Below, piece after piece: positions 48,875 through 57,801 of a stretch of 64,000 nucleotides of DNA (position 1 is the stretch's first letter; every line of letters starts with the position of its first letter). The notes beneath the pieces were generated by a model, which worked only from the letters and a program-made list of their open reading frames with translations, searched no databases and was not told where the DNA came from. The DNA comes from CAWDAQ01 sp963800325 (lineage in GTDB: Bacteria > Actinomycetota > Actinomycetes > Actinomycetales > Dermatophilaceae). The translations under genes were made by a program, and so were the position numbers. Where the stretch lies: NCBI GenBank assembly GCA_963800325.1, contig CAWDAQ010000003.1:434001-498000 (forward strand), in the 5' to 3' direction.

Positions 48875-50435
48875 CCAGCCGACTGCCGTGATGGTCCCCT
48901 CCCCGCCGAGGCGACGCGCGGGCAGCCGTCGCGACGCCGTCACCCTGCTCACGGTCTACGTCGTCCTGCTCCTCGCGATCCCTGCGCCGATGACGATCAC
49001 CGTGCTGGGCCAGGTCGGAGGACCGGCGACGATCGTCGCTCTCGCGTGCTTCCTGTGGTGGGGTCTGTCGGCCGTGACCCGGCACGGACCGGCCACCCCG
49101 GTCTCCCGGACGGTGCGCACGGCGGCACTGGCCTACCTCGCCGTCGCGCTCGTCGCGTACACGCACTCGGCCCTGCTCGCACTTCCGGTCGACGAGCGGA
49201 GCCCGGCCGACAGCGACCTCCTGCGGACGCTCGGCTTCGTCGGGCTCGTCTGCGTGCTCGCCACCCGGATCCCGGGTCGCGCGCGACTCTGGCGGCTCGT
49301 CGAGCGCATCTCGCTCGCGATGGGCCTGCTCGCCGTGCTCGCCATCGCGCAGATGGTCACCCAGCAGACCCTCGTGGACCACCTGTCGATCCCCGGCCTC
49401 TCCCCCATGGACACCGAGGGCCTCATCGTCCGGGGGACCTTCACGCGGCCCAGCGGCACGTCGACCCACCCGATCGAGTTCGCCGCGGTGCTCGCGATGG
49501 GTCTTCCCCTCGTGCTCGCCGCGTCGGGGCCGGGTCGGCCGCGGCGACGGCTCCACCTCGCCGTCGCGGTGGTCCTCGCCGCCGTGATCCTCATGACCGG
49601 ATCGCGGACCGCCATCGTCTGCGGGGCCACGGCGTTCCTCGGGATGCTGCCCGCGTGGTCGCTCCGGGTCCGGCTGGCGGCGTCGGGCCTGAGCGTCGCC
49701 ATGCTCGCCGCGATGTTCGTCGCGATGCCGGGCGCGGTCGGAACGCTGCGGGGCCTGTTCACCGGCGCCGCGAACGACTCGAGCGTCCAGTCCCGGACGA
49801 ACTCGTACGCGGTGGTGCTCGAGTTCTGGCAGGAGCACCTCTGGCTGGGCCGCGGCATGGGGACGTTCCTGCCGAAGTACTGGATCCTCGACAACCAGTA
49901 CCTCCAGGTGCTCCTCGGAGCCGGGATCGTCGGCGTCGTCGCGCTGCTCTGGCTCGTCGTCTCGGCGGTACGGGCGACGACCCGTGCCTCTCGGCGCCTC
50001 GTCCGACCGGACGACCGGCAGCTGGCCCTGGCGGTGCGGGCGAGCGTCCTCGCCGGCGCGGTGTCCCTGGCCCTGTTCGACGCGTTCGGCTTCGCCCAGT
50101 CGGCGGGGATGTTCTTCGTCGTCCTCGGCCTCAGCGGGGCCGTCGACCGGCTCGCGGCGCAGGCCGCGCCCCCCCGCGCCTCCCGCGTCCCCCGCGCCCG
50201 CGGCGCGGCCGGTCGAGCGCGCGGCGACCCGCGGCTGACCGCCGAGAGCCCGACGCCGGCGGCTCAGTGCGCGGGCTCGAGGGCTGCGGGGGCGGGGACG
50301 CCCGCGCCGTCCGGTCCCGTGGAGACCTGCGGCCGCAGCCAGCGCAGGAGCAGCGCCGCCATGACCGCGATCGAGGCGAGGCCTCCGGCGAGCAGCGCGA
50401 GGACCGGCTGGCCGAGCGCCTGGCTCGCGAGGTAG
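48861..50435 (+). CDS. O-antigen ligase / Wzy-type polymerase
   Basis: A 524-residue integral membrane protein with ~10-12 helices. The O-antigen-ligase core is visible: GTFTRPSGTSTHPIEFAAVLAMGLPL, ILMTGSRTAIVCGATAFLG (the GSR Arg motif), SVQSRTNSYAVVLEF, HLWLGRGMGTFLPKYW and LDNQYLQVLLGAGIVG. It would polymerise or ligate lipid-linked repeat units on the outer face. The GTG at 48861 overlaps the Wzz-like gene; GTG/ATG 9-10 codons later are alternatives. The last ~57 codons overlap the convergent flippase gene by 172 bases and look like low-complexity read-through. Confidence 0.85.
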   Translation: MPAADQPTAVMVPSPPRRRAGSRRDAVTLLTVYVVLLLAIPAPMTITVLGQVGGPATIVALACFLWWGLSAVTRHGPATPVSRTVRTAALAYLAVALVAYTHSALLALPVDERSPADSDLLRTLGFVGLVCVLATRIPGRARLWRLVERISLAMGLLAVLAIAQMVTQQTLVDHLSIPGLSPMDTEGLIVRGTFTRPSGTSTHPIEFAAVLAMGLPLVLAASGPGRPRRRLHLAVAVVLAAVILMTGSRTAIVCGATAFLGMLPAWSLRVRLAASGLSVAMLAAMFVAMPGAVGTLRGLFTGAANDSSVQSRTNSYAVVLEFWQEHLWLGRGMGTFLPKYWILDNQYLQVLLGAGIVGVVALLWLVVSAVRATTRASRRLVRPDDRQLALAVRASVLAGAVSLALFDAFGFAQSAGMFFVVLGLSGAVDRLAAQAAPPRASRVPRARGAAGRARGDPRLTAESPTPAAQCAGSRAAGAGTPAPSGPVETCGRSQRRSSAAMTAIEARPPASSARTGWPSAWLAR

Positions 50436-51739
50436 CCCACCGCCCCCGCCGGGACGGCAGCGAGCAGCGGGCGCCAGGCGGCGCTCAGCAGCGCCCGACG
50501 GGCGCCCGGCACGAGCCCGAGGGTCAGGGTCATCGCGGGGATCGTCACGAGCAGGACGACCGCGAGGCGCGCCCCCGCACAGCCGACGATGCCCTGCCAC
50601 CGGGTCGCGGCGACCATCGCGGGGACGAGCACGGCCAGGGACCCGAGGTTGAGCCACATGACCGGTCGGCTCAGCCCTTGGGAGAGCAGGAAGCTCGAGG
50701 ACAGGTCGACGACGACGCGGAGCGCGCCGCCGAGGGCCAGCACCGCGAGGACCGTCGCCGACGCCGACCACCGGGGCCCGTAGAGGAACGCGACGAGCGG
50801 GCCGGCGGTCGCGGCGAGGCAGACGCCGATGAGCAGGGCCCCGGACGTCGTCAGGGCGGTGGATCGGTGCAGCGACCTCGGCAGTCCCGCCGGGTCGGTG
50901 CGCGCGAAGGCCGGCAGCGAGACGCTCGTGATCGCGTTGCCCATGATGGTGTTCGGCCAGTTGGAGATGTTGAGGGCGAGGACGTAGAAGCCGAGGGCGA
51001 CGTCTCCGGCCACCCGGGCGATGACGATGTTGTCGACGCTGAGCATGAGGACGGCGACGAGGTTGACTGCCGCCACCGGGACCCCGAACCCGAGGGCGGA
51101 GCGGACCACCTCACGGTCGAGGCCCACCCGGAACGGGGTGCGGCTCACGACGAACGTCAGGAGGGTGGACGAGCTCTGGCCCGCCAGCCGGGCCACGGCG
51201 AGCGCGACGGGACCCCAGCCGGCGAGGACGAGCCCGATCGTCAGGACGGTGGTCACCGCGAACTCGACACCGTTGGTGGCGAACAGCTTCTTCTGGCTGA
51301 ACGTCCGCAGCAGCTCGGCCTTGGGCGCCACGCCGGCCCCGGTGACGACGAGGCTGAAGGACATGACGAGCACGACGGTCGCCGCGTCGGGGGTGCCCAT
51401 CGCGGAGGCGATGGTCCCCGACCCGGCCGCCATGAGCGCGGTGAGCAGCCCGCCGGTGAGGAGGGAGAGGGTGGTGATGGTGGGCGCGCGCCGGCGGAAG
51501 TCGGGCGAGCGGACGAGGTCGGCCACGAGGCCGAGGTCGGCGAACGTCAGCAGGAGCCCCTGCACGGTGAGCCCGACGGCGTAGACGCCGAAGGCCTGCG
51601 GGGCGAGGATCCGGGCGAGCGCGATGCCGATGATGAAGCTGCCCGATCGCAGCACGAGCCCGCCCACCATCCCCCAGACCAGCCCGCTGCGGACCTGGTG
51701 GGCCAGGGAGGTCCGCGGGCCCGCCTCAGGGACGCTCAC
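50264..51739 (-). CDS. Polysaccharide flippase, WzxC/lipopolysaccharide-biosynthesis type
   Basis: A 491-residue membrane protein with ~12-14 helices of the MOP superfamily: SGLVWGMVGGLVLRSGSFIIGIALARILAP and FGVYAVGLTVQGLLLTFADLGL are the typical N-terminal helices, and MLSVDNIVIARVAGDVALGFYVLAL the central motif. It is the last gene of the minus-strand operon that starts with the phosphopantetheinyl transferase at 60608, and overlaps the methyltransferase stop by 14 bases. The product assembled by this operon is therefore probably exported on a lipid carrier. Confidence 0.88.
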   Translation of the reverse strand: MSVPEAGPRTSLAHQVRSGLVWGMVGGLVLRSGSFIIGIALARILAPQAFGVYAVGLTVQGLLLTFADLGLVADLVRSPDFRRRAPTITTLSLLTGGLLTALMAAGSGTIASAMGTPDAATVVLVMSFSLVVTGAGVAPKAELLRTFSQKKLFATNGVEFAVTTVLTIGLVLAGWGPVALAVARLAGQSSSTLLTFVVSRTPFRVGLDREVVRSALGFGVPVAAVNLVAVLMLSVDNIVIARVAGDVALGFYVLALNISNWPNTIMGNAITSVSLPAFARTDPAGLPRSLHRSTALTTSGALLIGVCLAATAGPLVAFLYGPRWSASATVLAVLALGGALRVVVDLSSSFLLSQGLSRPVMWLNLGSLAVLVPAMVAATRWQGIVGCAGARLAVVLLVTIPAMTLTLGLVPGARRALLSAAWRPLLAAVPAGAVGYLASQALGQPVLALLAGGLASIAVMAALLLRWLRPQVSTGPDGAGVPAPAALEPAH

Positions 51740-52568
51740 CGGGGTCCTTCCGGGCGACGACGTGGAACCACGCGGTCGGGTCGGCCGGGGTCATGTCCCG
51801 ACCCTCCCGGGTGATGGTCCGCACCGGGCGCAGGCCCGCCTCGACGACCTCGCGCCGGGCCTCCTCGGCGGTGACGTAGTGGACGAGCAGGCTCCAGTCG
51901 TGGGTCGGCATGGTGTGGAGCGCCCAGTCCCCCTTGTCGACGAACTCCCCCCGCATGCGGCGCACGTTCGCGAACCCGCGCACGTGGCTTCCCGGGTGGA
52001 GCGCGGCCCGGGCGGCGAAGCGCAGGACGTGGTACGGCTGGGGTGGCCGCCCCACCGGGCCCACCGGGCCCGGCCCGCACCCGAAGAAGGACCCCCGCCG
52101 GTTGAGGGTCGAGTAGACGAGCAGGCCCCCGGGCGCGAGGACGCGGGCGAACTCGGCGAGCGCCTGCCGGCGCCCGTCGTGGGAGAGCGAGTCGAGGCCG
52201 GCGTGGCTGAAGAAGACGAGCGCGAACGTGCCCTCGGCGAACCCCGACAGGTCGCGGGCGTCGGCCACCTCGAAGCGGGCGTCCGACCGTGCCGCCCGGG
52301 CGTGGTCGACCATCTCCGGGGTGTAGTCGATGCCGGTGTACTCCGCGCTGATGAGGCGCAGGAACCAGCTCGACCGGCCGGCGCCGACGCCGACGTCGAG
52401 CAGGGGTCGGCCGCGGACCTCGTCAGCGACGAGGGCGACGACGGCGCGCTCCCCCGGGTCGGTCCAGGAGTCGAGGCGGGTGTAGGCCCGCACGTCGCGG
52501 CTCCACACCGGCGAGTTGGCATCGGGCGTGACGTCGCCGTGGGTTCTCGTGTTGCCCATGGGATCCAT
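51726..52568 (-). CDS. Class I SAM-dependent methyltransferase
   Basis: A 280-residue methyltransferase. Motif I is PLLDVGVGAGRSSWFL and motif II region YTGIDYTPEMVDHARA. ARFEVADARDLSGFAEGTFALVFFSH and LAEFARVLAPGGLLVYSTLNRRG are motifs III-IV in Methyltransf_11-type enzymes. The C-terminal ~110 residues are specific and include DWSLLVHYVTAEEARREVVEAGL. The target is unknown; a sugar or carrier-bound acyl/aminoacyl group fits the operon. The start (ATG 52568, or ATG 52559) is 3 or 12 bases after the hydrolase stop, so translation is coupled. Confidence 0.88.
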   Translation of the reverse strand: MDPMGNTRTHGDVTPDANSPVWSRDVRAYTRLDSWTDPGERAVVALVADEVRGRPLLDVGVGAGRSSWFLRLISAEYTGIDYTPEMVDHARAARSDARFEVADARDLSGFAEGTFALVFFSHAGLDSLSHDGRRQALAEFARVLAPGGLLVYSTLNRRGSFFGCGPGPVGPVGRPPQPYHVLRFAARAALHPGSHVRGFANVRRMRGEFVDKGDWALHTMPTHDWSLLVHYVTAEEARREVVEAGLRPVRTITREGRDMTPADPTAWFHVVARKDPGERP

Positions 52569-52571
52569 CCA

Positions 52572-54305
52572 TCAGTGGGTAGTGGGGAGGACCAGTGCTG
52601 GTGGATCCGGGACGGGGTTCGGCGCGCCGTCGACCGGGGTCGGCGGAGCGGCGACGACGGGGAAGCGTCGGGTGAGGTCGTCCGTGATGCGCTCGACCAC
52701 CCACTGCTGCCCCTCCTGCGTCATGAGGGGGTGGTCGACGGCGTCGGACTCGTGGAGAGCGTATCCCGAGCCCGGGGCGCGCCGCCGGGAGTAGCGCAGA
52801 CTCCAGAACGCGCTCTCGCGGAAGTGGAGGCCGTCGTTGCGGCTCATGACGAGGACGACGTTCGTGCCGCGGCGGCAGAGGGCGTGGACGGCCGCCATCG
52901 GGGCGTTCCACACCGTCACCTGCCGGTACGCCCGCCAGAGGAGGGCGGCGAGGCGGGGTCGGTGGTCGCCGAGCCGGAGGAAGGGCAGGGTCGGTGGGCG
53001 GGCGGCGGCGCGGCGCTCGTCCGCGAGCTCGGACCACCGGCTCGTGACCCGGGCGTGGAGGATGACGTTGACCGCGTAGACGACGTCGACGGGCGCGTGG
53101 AACGCCGCCTCCATCGCGCTGTAGGCGCCCGAGCACACGCCGACGACGGCCAGCGGCTGCCCGGCGCGAGGTGCCGAGGCCAGCGCGTCCGGCAGGTCTG
53201 CGAGCCACTCGCGCGCGTACAGCACGCCGAAGCGCTGCCCCTCCCCGCACGGGCTGTCCCCGGTCCCGCTCTGGTCGAGCCGGAGGACGCGGAACCCGAG
53301 AGCGCCCCAGGCTCGGGAGGCGTCCACCCATCGCCGTCCCGGCCCGACGTGCCGGTCGTTGGCGACGTTGACGAGGACGACGAGCGGAGCACGGGTCGGT
53401 TCCGCGGGCTCGGAGAGGATACCGAACAGTCGGGCCCCGCCGAGGGTCACGACCCGCTCGGTGAGGCCGTCGGCCCGCCCCGGCGCCCCGGCGGGCAGCT
53501 CGGCGCGCAGCACCGGCCGGACCGGCACGGACGGCCCGGCACGCTCGACGAGCCAGGCGACGACGTCATCCAGCGCCTCGCGCGGGACCGTGTTCTCGGT
53601 GACGGGCACGTCGAGCAGGTCGGCCTGTCCCGAGCACGACCGCCAGGTGACGTGCGCGCCCCGGTACCGCGACCGCAGGCCCCTCGGGGCGGGCCGGTCC
53701 TCCCGGACGAGGACGAGGACGTCCGCGACGGGGGCGCCCGGGTCGGCCGGGTCGCCGGCAGCGGGGTCCAGCGCCTGCATGTCGGCGACGGCCTCGGCGG
53801 CGTAGAGGTAGCCCGGGGTGTCCGCCGCCCCCTCCGGCACCGGGCCGCTGCCGGGGCGGCGGGCCTGGCCCTCCCGCAGCATGCTCCGCCCGGAGCAGGG
53901 GTCCCAGAGGACGAGCGCGCGCAGGTCGAGCCCGTCCCGCCGGGCGGCGGCGACCGCGAGCGCCGCACCGACCCTCATGCCCGCCAGCGCCACCCTCGCC
54001 ACGCCGGCGGCCCGCAGCGCCTCGAGGCCGTCGGCGACGCTGGTGGTCCAGGCCTCGACCCGGCCGGGGTCGTCCCAGCGGCCGAGCGAGTCCCCGGTGC
54101 CGTGGTAGTCCAGCCGCAGGCTGGCCACGCCCTCGCGCGCCAGCGCGTGGGCGAGCTCGCGGAAGGTCTCGTGCGCGTTGTGCTCCTCCTCGCCGACCGG
54201 CGGGCAGAGGAGCACCCCGAGCGAGGCCGTGCCGTCCCCGGGGGTGCAGAGCCACCCGAACAGCGCGCGGTCCGCCGGCCCGAACCAGCCCGGTTGGTCG
54301 ATCAC
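52572..54305 (-). CDS. Tandem alpha/beta-hydrolase fusion (exosortase-associated-hydrolase-like)
   Basis: A 577-residue protein with two alpha/beta-hydrolase domains. Domain 1 (~1-255): VLLCPPVGEEEHNAHETFRELA, RLDYHGTGDSLG, and a nucleophile elbow GMRVG (109-113) with Arg111 where Ser is expected. Domain 2 (~280-577): VVLVNVANDRHVGPGRRWVDAS, RLDQSGTGDSP, elbow GVCSG (389-393) with Cys391 at the nucleophile position, and a late His in the SDAVDHPLM segment. This pairing resembles the two hydrolases found beside exosortase systems in Gram-negatives, here fused in one chain; no exosortase is visible. GGAGGAGAC lies just before the GTG start, which overlaps the GH2 stop. Confidence 0.8.
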   Translation of the reverse strand: MIDQPGWFGPADRALFGWLCTPGDGTASLGVLLCPPVGEEEHNAHETFRELAHALAREGVASLRLDYHGTGDSLGRWDDPGRVEAWTTSVADGLEALRAAGVARVALAGMRVGAALAVAAARRDGLDLRALVLWDPCSGRSMLREGQARRPGSGPVPEGAADTPGYLYAAEAVADMQALDPAAGDPADPGAPVADVLVLVREDRPAPRGLRSRYRGAHVTWRSCSGQADLLDVPVTENTVPREALDDVVAWLVERAGPSVPVRPVLRAELPAGAPGRADGLTERVVTLGGARLFGILSEPAEPTRAPLVVLVNVANDRHVGPGRRWVDASRAWGALGFRVLRLDQSGTGDSPCGEGQRFGVLYAREWLADLPDALASAPRAGQPLAVVGVCSGAYSAMEAAFHAPVDVVYAVNVILHARVTSRWSELADERRAAARPPTLPFLRLGDHRPRLAALLWRAYRQVTVWNAPMAAVHALCRRGTNVVLVMSRNDGLHFRESAFWSLRYSRRRAPGSGYALHESDAVDHPLMTQEGQQWVVERITDDLTRRFPVVAAPPTPVDGAPNPVPDPPALVLPTTH

Positions 54306-56815
54306 GACGTCTCCTCCCGCTCGATGCGGTAGCCGATCCTGCTGTTGACCGCGACGACCGTGCCGCGGGGTGGGCCCTCCGCGCCGGGGAGTGCGCGCAG
54401 CACCACCTCCACCGGCTCCCCGGGGACGAGGTGGAACCACGAGTCGTCGGGGACGAACCCGGGGACGTCGAGGCTGACCCACTGGGCCAGGCGGCGGGTG
54501 CAGAGCACGACCCGCCAGACCCCCGCGTCCTCCTCGCCGCGGCGGACCCGGGCCCGGAGTCCGAGGTCGGGCTCGATCGGCAGCAGGGTCGCCCCCGGAA
54601 GGTGGACCGCCCGGCTCAGGGTCCCGCCGTCCTCGTCGAGGAGCGTGGCGACGACCGCGTCGTAGGCCGGCGGGCCGAACTTGTGGGCGTGGCTGAGGTC
54701 GCGGAAGCCACCGAAGAGGGTGGCCGTGGGAACCTCGGCCCCGCCCCCGGTGACGGGGACGGTGACGGTCGCGCTGTCGCCGACAACGCTGCCGTTGACG
54801 ACGAGGTCGAGGCGCAGCTGCGCCTGCCAGGGGTCCCGGCGGTCGCTGGCCACGTGCGCCGCGAGGCCGTTGACGCCCTCGTCGGTGAGGAGGACCACGT
54901 CGCGCCGCATGGTCCGGCGCATGACGTACCACGAGGACTTCGGCCTGCCGGTCCCGTCGAGCAGGCCGAGCCCGCCGCCGAGCCCGACGTCGTGGCTCTG
55001 CAGCACGAGGGCGCCGGCGCAGGAGGAGCCGGCCCGCCGCCACTCCGACAGCACGGACTCGTACACGTGCGCCACGGTCGCGCGGGCCACGAGGTGGGCG
55101 CGGTCCCCGTCGAGCCGCCGGAGCTCGGTGGGGTCGAGGCCGAACACCGAGCGGGTGTAGTGGTCGCGCACGTCCTCCAGGTCCCAGGTGGTGTGCGCGT
55201 CCCGGTGGATGGTGGCCTTCCAGTCGGGGCGGTGGCCGAGACCCCGGGCCACGGCGAAGCCCTCGGGGGTGTCGAGCGGCTCGGCCGGGGTGGCGAGGGC
55301 CAGGCACTCTGCGGCGAACCGGACGCCCGAGCGGCGGGCGTCCTCCAGGGGCATCAGGTAGGCGCCGACGCCGAAGTAGTGGCCGGGTCCGGAGCTGACC
55401 ATGCTCGGCAGCGGGCTCTCCCCGGGGGAGCTGCGGACGTACACGGTGCCCGGGAGCAGCTCGTCGACGCGGCCGGGGATCAGCGTCCGCGCGATCGGCG
55501 TCGACCAGGCCTGTGGTGGCGTGCCGAGGTAGGCGGCCTGCTGCTCGTTCTCGCTGCCGCCGCACAGGACCGCGAGGCTCGGCCGGCCCTGGAGACCGTC
55601 GAAGACGGCGCGGAGCTCCTCGTCGAGCGACGCCGCGAAGTCGGGGTCGTCGGGGGCGTCGAAGAAGGCGAGCATGCAGTCCTGCCAGAGCAGGATGCCG
55701 AGCTCGTCGCAGAGGTCGAGGAACTCCCGGGACTCGTACACCCCCACGCCGGTGACGCGCAGCATGTTGAGGTTGCCGCGGCGCACGGCCTCGAGCCGGG
55801 CCCGCAGCCCGTCGGCGGGGCCGGCGAGACCGACCGGGTCCGGCGGGGTCCAGCACGCCCCCCGGCAGAACAGCGGCACCCCGTTCCACAGCAGGGTGAA
55901 GGCGCCCTCGGTGCGGTCGACGTCCACGGTGCGGAAGCCCACCGTCCCCAGCGGGTGACGGTCGCCGGCGACGTCGAGCTCGACCTCGTAGCGGGGCTGC
56001 GCCCCGTGGGTGTGTGGCCACCACAGCTCGATGTCGGGGACCTCGATCTCGCCCCGGGCGCGGAGGCGGCCGTCGGCGGGGACGGCGCCGAGGGTCAGGC
56101 TCGCCCCGCCGCAGGACAGCCGGACGAGGCTGCCCGGGGCCGCCCCGGTGACCTCCACCTCGGCCTCGACCAGGCCGGAGGTGCCCCCGGTGCATCGGGC
56201 CACGAGCCGGTGACGCCGCACCTGGGTGGTGGGCGTCGGGGTCAGCGTCACCTCCCGCCAGGGGCCCACGGGGGCCGGCGCGGCGACCCCGCCGGTCTGC
56301 CGGCCGACGAGGGAGGTGCGCACCCACCGCAGGTTCTGGTGCACCAGGTCCGGGCACTTCCAGCGCGGCCGGGGCCGGCGACGCGAGAGGGTGGGGGTCA
56401 GGGCCGCGAAGCGCATGAGCAGCTCGTTCTCTCCCTCCTCGAGGGTGACCGCGACCTCGTGCGGGACGAACATGTTCTCGCTGTGGAGCAGGTGGGCGCC
56501 GTTGAGCCAGACGTCGGCGACGGTCGCGAGGCCGCCGAGGCGGAGGGTGTGCGGGGTCGCGGGACCCGACACGGTGAACCGGCCACGGAACCACCAGTCC
56601 CGGGCGTCGAAGTCGCGCTCCAGGGCGCCGGGGCCGTCGTGGAGGGCGACGGCACGGGCCGCGGTGCCCGGCACCACGGCCGGACGCCACCGACCGTCGG
56701 GCGGTCGTGGCGCGTCGCCGGGCCCGGCGGGGGGCTCGGTGCCCGGTGCCGCCTCGAGGCACTCCCACCCGGCGGCGGCGAGGAGGTCGCCGGGAGGACC
56801 GGCCGGAGGGGTCAT
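54302..56815 (-). CDS. GH2-family glycoside hydrolase (beta-mannosidase-like), no signal peptide
   Basis: An 837-residue protein with GH2 layout. The jelly-roll sugar-binding domain includes WWFRGRFTVSGP and GLATVADVWLNGAHLLHSENMFVPHE, and an Ig-like domain ends near ELWWPHTHGAQPRYEVEL. The barrel begins at FCRGACWTPPD; VTGVGVYESREFLDLCDELGILLWQDCM is the classic GH2 strand. Candidate catalytic residues are Glu in GGSENEQQ (~423, acid/base) and Glu in RFAAECLALATP (~501, nucleophile). No signal peptide is visible, so it is probably cytoplasmic, unusual for an EPS-degrading enzyme. The ATG overlaps the DUF1839 stop. Confidence 0.87.
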   Translation of the reverse strand: MTPPAGPPGDLLAAAGWECLEAAPGTEPPAGPGDAPRPPDGRWRPAVVPGTAARAVALHDGPGALERDFDARDWWFRGRFTVSGPATPHTLRLGGLATVADVWLNGAHLLHSENMFVPHEVAVTLEEGENELLMRFAALTPTLSRRRPRPRWKCPDLVHQNLRWVRTSLVGRQTGGVAAPAPVGPWREVTLTPTPTTQVRRHRLVARCTGGTSGLVEAEVEVTGAAPGSLVRLSCGGASLTLGAVPADGRLRARGEIEVPDIELWWPHTHGAQPRYEVELDVAGDRHPLGTVGFRTVDVDRTEGAFTLLWNGVPLFCRGACWTPPDPVGLAGPADGLRARLEAVRRGNLNMLRVTGVGVYESREFLDLCDELGILLWQDCMLAFFDAPDDPDFAASLDEELRAVFDGLQGRPSLAVLCGGSENEQQAAYLGTPPQAWSTPIARTLIPGRVDELLPGTVYVRSSPGESPLPSMVSSGPGHYFGVGAYLMPLEDARRSGVRFAAECLALATPAEPLDTPEGFAVARGLGHRPDWKATIHRDAHTTWDLEDVRDHYTRSVFGLDPTELRRLDGDRAHLVARATVAHVYESVLSEWRRAGSSCAGALVLQSHDVGLGGGLGLLDGTGRPKSSWYVMRRTMRRDVVLLTDEGVNGLAAHVASDRRDPWQAQLRLDLVVNGSVVGDSATVTVPVTGGGAEVPTATLFGGFRDLSHAHKFGPPAYDAVVATLLDEDGGTLSRAVHLPGATLLPIEPDLGLRARVRRGEEDAGVWRVVLCTRRLAQWVSLDVPGFVPDDSWFHLVPGEPVEVVLRALPGAEGPPRGTVVAVNSRIGYRIEREETS

Positions 56816-57801
56816 CGGGGCGGGGCCACCGGCCGGGCGCAGAGCTCCTGGGCGGCGGTCCACGACTTGGCCATCCCCTCGAGGGCGTCCCCGAGGTCGG
56901 CGGTGCGGCCCCGGGCGACCCGGGCCATGAGGAACTGGAGCGACTTCGCCGTGGCGGCGAGGGAGGTCCAGTGCTCGGCGGCCTCGGAGAGCCAGTGGCC
57001 GCCGTCGACCCGCGCCGCGAGCCACCGGCAGAACTCGCCGGCGAGCTCGGCGGAGGCGCCGCACTGCCGGAGGGTGCCGAACGCCCACAGGTGGAAGTCC
57101 TCGATGTCACCGTCTCGCAGCCAGGCGACGTCGGCCTCGACGCGCTCGGCGAGCCGGTCGACGGGGTTGTCGGCCGGCCGGCGCTCCACGTGGCGCCCGA
57201 GCAGCCGCAGCGCCACCGCGGCCTCGTCGGCCGGCTCGAGCCGGCGCAGCCCGTCGAGCCGGACGATCTCGACGTAGGGCGGCAGGGCCATGGGGTCGGC
57301 GTGCTCCCCGAGGTGGAACACGCCGTCGAAGTCGTCGCCCTCGAGCTCGAAGTACCCGGCGTTGTGGAAGTACCCCAGCCGCCGGGAGGCGACGTCGACC
57401 GCGTTCGGCACGATCGTCGACTTCACCTGGGCGATGCGGTAGGAGACACCGTGGGTGTCGGGCAGGAAGTACGAGTTCGCCTCGACCGTGAGCAGCCGCC
57501 CCAGCCGGAGCTGCTCGACGGTGTGCTCGAGTGTCCCCCGCCACGGGTTCATCTCGTGGACGTCGATCCCGTACACCTCGCGAAGGTCCTCCGCGGGGTA
57601 CTTGAAGAAGGTCCACTGGTCGCCCTCGAAGTCCGCGCTCAGGGTGAACGCGGCAGCGGCGAGAGGGTTCAGCCCCAAGGAGTGCAGGAGCTCGACCCAG
57701 ACGTCGACGTAGCAGTTGGTCTCGGTCCAGATGCGCTCGGTCGTGTGCATCGGGTGACGCTGGTAGGTCGCCCCCGTGAGCGGCAACAGCGCGAGGCTCA
57801 T
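56812..57801 (-). CDS. DUF1839 family protein
   Basis: A 329-residue cytoplasmic protein matching DUF1839: ERIWTETNCYVDVWVELLHSLGLNP, FEGDQWTFFKYPAEDLREVYGID, VEANSYFLPDTHGVSYR and RLGYFHNAGYFELEGDDFDGVF. The Cys/His/Asp residues in these segments could form a papain-like or transglutaminase-like site, but no function is established that I can state. It overlaps the amino acid:carrier-protein ligase by 4 bases (ATGA), and such coupling suggests it acts on the same carrier-bound aminoacyl group, for instance as a transferase that unloads it. Confidence 0.85.
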   Translation of the reverse strand: MSLALLPLTGATYQRHPMHTTERIWTETNCYVDVWVELLHSLGLNPLAAAAFTLSADFEGDQWTFFKYPAEDLREVYGIDVHEMNPWRGTLEHTVEQLRLGRLLTVEANSYFLPDTHGVSYRIAQVKSTIVPNAVDVASRRLGYFHNAGYFELEGDDFDGVFHLGEHADPMALPPYVEIVRLDGLRRLEPADEAAVALRLLGRHVERRPADNPVDRLAERVEADVAWLRDGDIEDFHLWAFGTLRQCGASAELAGEFCRWLAARVDGGHWLSEAAEHWTSLAATAKSLQFLMARVARGRTADLGDALEGMAKSWTAAQELCARPVAPPR

